A DNA stretch of 10,915 bases, from contig CAKQDQ010000083.1 in assembly GCA_934229335.1 (NCBI GenBank), positions 1 through 10,915 on the forward strand. Direction: 5' to 3'. The translations under genes and the position numbers were made by a program. This document shows, in pieces, positions 7,525-10,915 of this stretch (within the stretch, counting starts at the first letter, position 1; each line of letters begins with the position of its first letter). This DNA is from an uncultured Prevotella sp. GTDB taxonomy: Bacteria > Bacteroidota > Bacteroidia > Bacteroidales > Bacteroidaceae. The notes below the pieces were generated by a model. The model saw only the letters and a list, made by a program, of their open reading frames with translations. It was not told where the DNA came from and did not search any database.

Positions 7525-7556
7525 CAAAGTTACTGCTTTTTTCCGACATAAGGAAA
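7525..7556 (-). promoter_or_regulatory. Probable suf operon promoter
   Basis: Read on the minus strand, TAACTTTG (7532 to 7525) fits the Bacteroidetes -7 element TAnnTTTG. TTTC (7556 to 7553) stands 20 bp upstream in place of the consensus TTTG. The transcript would begin close to 7518, leaving a leader of only about 15 nt before the sufB ATG. No operator-like dyad overlaps the core, so the mode of regulation is not visible. Confidence 0.6.
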
Positions 7557-7616
7557 TTTTTGTGTTAAAAAGATGTACGCACGCACTATGCCGAAAAAGC
7601 GACAATGTTACTATAT

Positions 7617-7809
7617 GGGTGGTTCTATAAATTACCACCGCTAAACGGAAATAATATTATATAATGACGTTTTGTCATCTTTTGGTCTCTTTTCGGTTCA
7701 AAGCGTAAGCTCGTTCAGTCGTTATGCACAGCATAACTTCTTCACTCGCTTACACTTTGACCACGAAAATAGCCTCGAAATATAACAAAGCTAATTTATA
7801 GAACCACCC
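7617..7809. mobile_element. 193-bp fold-back (MITE-like) element
   Basis: Bases 7617-7634 and 7792-7809 are perfect 18-bp inverted repeats, and pairing continues a few bases outward with mismatches. The interior is also an imperfect palindrome. GGTTCAAAGCGTAAGC near 7694 mirrors GCTTACACTTTGACC near 7749, and GTTATGC-ACA-GCATAAC forms the central tip near 7720-7737. No reading frame for a transposase is inside. A short element with terminal inverted repeats and no coding capacity fits a non-autonomous transposable element or a genome-wide palindromic repeat. A clear target-site duplication is not visible. Confidence 0.65.
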
Positions 7810-7852
7810 ACATAAGGAAACTTACAAAACGAAAGCACCCTTTTCGTGTCGC

Positions 7853-7911
7853 GATTACTATGCTTTCGCATTACGATTTGGGCGTTATCGCAATGCGAAA
7901 GCATAGCAATC
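7853..7911. repeat. Strong 59-bp palindrome in the sufB-kinase intergenic region
   Basis: A perfect 15-bp inverted repeat (7858-7872 with 7892-7906) extends outward through one mismatch for four more pairs and inward through one mismatch with CGAT/ATCG. It lies upstream of both divergent promoters, so neither the suf mRNA nor the kinase mRNA should contain it if the promoters called here are right. It may be a DNA cruciform site, a protein-binding palindrome, a repeat element, or part of an undetected small RNA. The frame that crosses it on the minus strand (7791-7988) looks accidental. Confidence 0.7.
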
Positions 7912-8084
7912 ATAGTGCAAAGACAAGAAACAGAAAAATGTAATGGTATGTACGGTCTTTGCTTACAGTAAGAAAGCAAAAAAAGCAAAAGCGTATATTC
8001 TTGAATAATAAGACAATAGCCGTGTAACCGTTGCGCTTAAGTCCACCAGACAAGAAAAATAAACCGAAAAAATATCCCGCTAAA

Positions 8085-8116
8085 TTTGTCAGTGTACGAA
8101 AAAAGAACTATCTTTG
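8085..8116 (+). promoter_or_regulatory. Bacteroidetes-type promoter for the sensor kinase
   Basis: TTTG at 8085-8088 and TATCTTTG at 8109-8116 are separated by 20 bp, element for element the same as the promoter at 790-821. It predicts an untranslated leader of about 130 nt before the ATG at 8256, long enough to hold regulation. Within it only small stems are seen, such as GTGTT/AACAC at 8146-8161. Confidence 0.75.
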
Positions 8117-8240
8117 CGTTATGTTACTATGTAAATAGCGTAAAAGTGTTTTGGATAACACCATATCGCCAGAATGCTTTGCATATAAATTATGATTTAC
8201 TAACATTATCAAATCTAATAACATCTAAAGAATTTTTTTT

Positions 8241-8247
8241 AGGGGAG
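8241..8247 (+). promoter_or_regulatory. Shine-Dalgarno sequence of the sensor kinase
   Basis: AGGGGAG lies 8 bases before the ATG at 8256, after a run of T. It fixes the start codon. It is notable because the other genes here have no evident Shine-Dalgarno sequence. Confidence 0.6.
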
Positions 8248-8255
8248 AATATTAC

Positions 8256-10592
8256 ATGAAGATAAGACTGTACATATATAGCCTTATAACGACCATTGTA
8301 TCGTTATGTTGGCAGCCAGCAATGGCAAATCCGCACGGATCGCTTGAGAGTGTGAAACGAGCGGGCGGTAGCACCTGTATCGTAACCACCTATTCGCCAG
8401 AATATCGTTGGAGTAGCAGGGTGATAACGCACGTACAGAATCAACTGATGTCAAGTTACAGTGGCTCCGTTTCCACTATCAATATTCCCCTCGTCAGCAT
8501 CAATAGCAAGGCAGAATTAGAGAAACGCTTGCTTGATTTGCACAATATGCTGAATACGGTAAAGCCCAAGCGCGTGATACTTGTGGGCAGCAGCAGCTTC
8601 TGTTTGTGTGAGAAGATAGACGAATGGTACCCCGACATCGCCATGCTTCTCATTGGTGGTCAAGACTATACAGGCAAGATAGACTTCCTTACGTCAGGCA
8701 CCGGACTGATAGAGGGTAACACCGTGCCCGTGGCAGAGCTGCGCAAGAAGTATAATATCTCCCTGCAGTGTATGCCCGTATATCTTGACGATGAGGTGAA
8801 GCTGATGCGACAGCTATTGCCACAGCTCAAGAACCTGTACTTCGTAGGCGGCGATGACCAGTTCTCCACGTCAAAAGGAGCGGAGCTGATGAAGATAGTA
8901 AAAAGCCGCCAGTACCCCATTCGTGTAATACAGTTGTTGGCACACGAGATGAGTCTCGACAGTCTTGTAACGACACTATCAAAGCTCAATCCGAAGACAG
9001 ACGCCGTGATATACTCCTCATGGGTCAACAGAGTGGCTTACAAAGAGTCGCCCGTACTGATGAGCCGTTCGCTGTTCTTCCTTAATGTCTCAGCCGCGCC
9101 AATATTCATAATGCGTGAAAACGGATGGATGGAAGACTCGCAAGACATCCTTGGTGGCAGTTTTCTGAACGAAGACGATTTCTACCGCCACTTAGACCGG
9201 GTATTGACAATGTTCGCTGGCGGCATACCTGCGCGCAACATCCCTCAGTATAAGCCTGGTAAGCCTATCGTAAAGCTGAACTATATCCGCCTGTTAGCTT
9301 ATGGCATTGACCCGAACGTGTGTCCAAAGGAAACCGAGTTTACCTGTAAACCGCTAAATATGTGGGAACAATACCATAACGAGATAACAATCGTAGGTAT
9401 CTTCTTCCTCTTCCTACTCATAGTGTTGTTAGTGAGAGCATATAAGAATAGCGTCACCATACGACGTATGCAGGTAAACGAACTGGAAGCAATGGAGGCG
9501 GAGTTGGAAGCAAAACGCAAGAACTCTGAGTTCATAGAGAATATGCCAGTAGCCTATATGCGCTGCAAAATAGAGACAGACGCGGCAGGAGTGGTGAACG
9601 ATGTGCACGTAATAATGTGCAACAAAGATATGCGTGAGAAATGGGCGAGAAAAGGAGTGGCGGTAGAAGACAAGACGTTTGCGGAGATAATACCACTTGC
9701 CGCGCCATCGTTTGTATACAAGATACAGCGTGCCCGTAACGATAACCGTACCGTGATGCACAGCACGTTCTACCTACCCGATACAGGGCAGTATCTATAT
9801 ATGTTGGTATACTTCTATGATAGTGACAACTTTGCTGTGCTGATGCGTGACGACACGGAAATCACAAGGTCTGCACGAAGCCTAAAAGAGGCGAAAGAGA
9901 GAGCAGAACGCTCAGAGCGCATAAAGCGAGAGTTTATCAATAACATAACTCACGAGGTGCGCACACCGCTCAACGCTATATGCGGTTTCACGGAGTTGCT
10001 GACAAATCCTGATGCCTCGTCTACACTGTCACCAGAGGAACAGGCTGACCTTAAGAAGAACATTTCAATCAATACGCAGCACCTTGTGGAGATGTTGACA
10101 AACATCTTAGAGTACAGCGATATAGTAAATGGAACATCGAAGACAGATATTACTCTATGCCATATAGTAGACTTGGCGCGTAAGGCGATACAGCAGATGG
10201 AGCAGCGACAACATTCAGATGTGAAGGTAGAGCTGAAAGTCTGTGTAGACAGCGACGCGGAGATGCGTATGTGCGAGTCGAGAGTGCAGATGGTGCTTAA
10301 CTGCTTGATAAGCAACGCTATCAAGTTCACAAAGAAGGGCAGCATAGTGCTGTCGGTAGAGAAAAACGAAGAAACGGGAAAATACTGCTATGTATGCACC
10401 GACACAGGCTGTGGCATACCAGAAGAAAAGAGAGAATACATCTTTGCCGACTTTACGCAGATAGACCACTTCGTGCAAGGAACTGGTATAGGACTGGCTC
10501 TATGTAGGCTAATAGCCGATGAAATGGGCGGAAAGATATACCTCGACGCTGAATATAAAGAGGGAGCGAGGTTCGTGTTTGAGTTGCCGTGA
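8256..10592 (+). CDS. Membrane sensor histidine kinase with substrate-binding-protein-like sensor domain
   Basis: The 778-residue protein is a two-component sensor. Residues 1-24 form a signal peptide ending AMA, with likely cleavage before N25. Residues 25-370 are a periplasmic domain with alternating strands and helices resembling ABC-type substrate-binding proteins; the ligand cannot be read. One membrane segment spans about 377-394. A linker coiled coil leads to a PAS-like domain (about 426-535) and a second coiled coil. The HisKA domain follows, with phosphorylated H566 in ITHEVRTPLNAI. The C-terminal ATPase domain has N687 (N box), D716-T-G-C-G (G1) and G742-T-G-I-G (G2). All catalytic elements look intact. 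There is no C-terminal receiver or DNA-binding domain, so it needs a separate response regulator; none is adjacent, and the receiver protein at 865-1476 is a candidate. The start is supported by a Shine-Dalgarno sequence and the signal peptide. Confidence 0.93.
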   Translation: MKIRLYIYSLITTIVSLCWQPAMANPHGSLESVKRAGGSTCIVTTYSPEYRWSSRVITHVQNQLMSSYSGSVSTINIPLVSINSKAELEKRLLDLHNMLNTVKPKRVILVGSSSFCLCEKIDEWYPDIAMLLIGGQDYTGKIDFLTSGTGLIEGNTVPVAELRKKYNISLQCMPVYLDDEVKLMRQLLPQLKNLYFVGGDDQFSTSKGAELMKIVKSRQYPIRVIQLLAHEMSLDSLVTTLSKLNPKTDAVIYSSWVNRVAYKESPVLMSRSLFFLNVSAAPIFIMRENGWMEDSQDILGGSFLNEDDFYRHLDRVLTMFAGGIPARNIPQYKPGKPIVKLNYIRLLAYGIDPNVCPKETEFTCKPLNMWEQYHNEITIVGIFFLFLLIVLLVRAYKNSVTIRRMQVNELEAMEAELEAKRKNSEFIENMPVAYMRCKIETDAAGVVNDVHVIMCNKDMREKWARKGVAVEDKTFAEIIPLAAPSFVYKIQRARNDNRTVMHSTFYLPDTGQYLYMLVYFYDSDNFAVLMRDDTEITRSARSLKEAKERAERSERIKREFINNITHEVRTPLNAICGFTELLTNPDASSTLSPEEQADLKKNISINTQHLVEMLTNILEYSDIVNGTSKTDITLCHIVDLARKAIQQMEQRQHSDVKVELKVCVDSDAEMRMCESRVQMVLNCLISNAIKFTKKGSIVLSVEKNEETGKYCYVCTDTGCGIPEEKREYIFADFTQIDHFVQGTGIGLALCRLIADEMGGKIYLDAEYKEGARFVFELP

Positions 10593-10736
10593 CGAAGCCT
10601 CCCTCCCGTGCATCCCCTATGGAAGAGGAGAGATGTGCAGGAGAAGGGCATGCTATAGTTTCAACGTTAGCTTGAATATAGTGATGCTTTGTTTTACGTT
10701 GATAATTTACTGAAATCTCGGATTTAGACGGGAAGC

Positions 10737-10915
10737 GGGCTGAAAGCCCAACAGCACATAGCCCAGGGCAACGCCCTGGGGAGGTATCCGTTAGGGATGT
10801 CGCCCTGAAAGGGCAAAAGCATTACCTGATTTATTTCAAGCTTTTGCCCTTTCAGGGCGAAGTTCGATGGAAATGAGTTACCCAGGGTGCCGCTTCGCTT
10901 GCCCTGGGCTATGCC
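10737..10915. repeat. Compound palindromic intergenic repeat, cut by window end
   Basis: This holds nested inverted repeats. GGGCT-GAA-AGCCC is at 10737-10749. CCCAGGGC-AAC-GCCCTGGG is at 10762-10780. A perfect 21-bp pair (10800-10820 with 10840-10860) has a 19-base loop. The outer CATAGCCCAGGGC motif near 10757 recurs inverted at the right edge, so the whole block is roughly symmetric around 10830. It follows the kinase gene by about 145 bp. I recognise the style (CAGGGC palindromes with CCCTTTCAGGGC) as dispersed intergenic repeats common in Bacteroidetes, but cannot name a family. The palindromes could also terminate the kinase transcript. Confidence 0.75.

Noticed and set aside
7504..7638. 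45-residue N-terminal extension of SufB in the same open frame
   Set aside because: It would run over the predicted suf promoter, reads as AT-rich non-coding sequence, and family members start at MSEK-like N-termini near 7503.
7791..7988. 65-codon open frame on the minus strand
   Set aside because: It crosses the 59-bp palindrome and one arm of the fold-back element, has no promoter or ribosome site, and shows no recognisable domain.
10519..10713. Short plus-strand frame overlapping the kinase 3' end
   Set aside because: It starts inside the kinase ATPase domain in another frame and resembles no known protein.

Overview
The window looks like a chromosomal segment of a Bacteroidota bacterium, most likely order Bacteroidales and probably Prevotellaceae. 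Three points suggest this: promoters of the Bacteroidetes type (TTTG, about 20 bp, TAnnTTTG); A-rich leaders mostly without Shine-Dalgarno sequences; and a sensor kinase whose periplasmic part resembles a substrate-binding protein. The genus is inferred from protein character only.

Layout, left to right. Bases 1-741 (+) hold the 3' part of a PAP2-family membrane phosphatase or transferase, cut by the window edge. Bases 865-1476 (+) encode a receiver-only response regulator with its own promoter. The convergent gap 1477-1869 holds a 65-bp tandem repeat, itself built from 21-22 bp subrepeats, and a long perfect-arm hairpin. Bases 1870-7503 (-) are one SUF iron-sulfur cluster assembly operon, in transcription order sufB, sufC, sufD, sufS and a SpoU/TrmH-type RNA methyltransferase. 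The first three junctions are 88, 98 and 111 nt long and every one contains hairpins; the last is 21 nt. The divergent gap 7504-8255 holds the suf promoter, a 193-bp fold-back element with 18-bp perfect terminal inverted repeats, a second strong palindrome, and the promoter of the next gene; 7912-8084 shows nothing I can name. Bases 8256-10592 (+) encode a large membrane sensor histidine kinase without a receiver domain. Bases 10593-10736 show nothing clear. Bases 10737-10915 are a compound palindromic intergenic repeat running off the right edge.

Function. SufS supplies persulfide sulfur, SufB-SufC-SufD form the scaffold on which clusters are built, and the methyltransferase is probably co-transcribed for RNA (likely tRNA) modification. 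The kinase and the receiver-only regulator flank the suf operon, carry the same promoter elements and each lack the part the other has; a phosphotransfer pairing between them is possible but unproven.

I found no CRISPR array, tRNA, rRNA, phage gene or intact transposase, and no strong case for a new multi-gene system. The unusual material is the dense set of structured non-coding repeats around and inside an otherwise standard suf operon.
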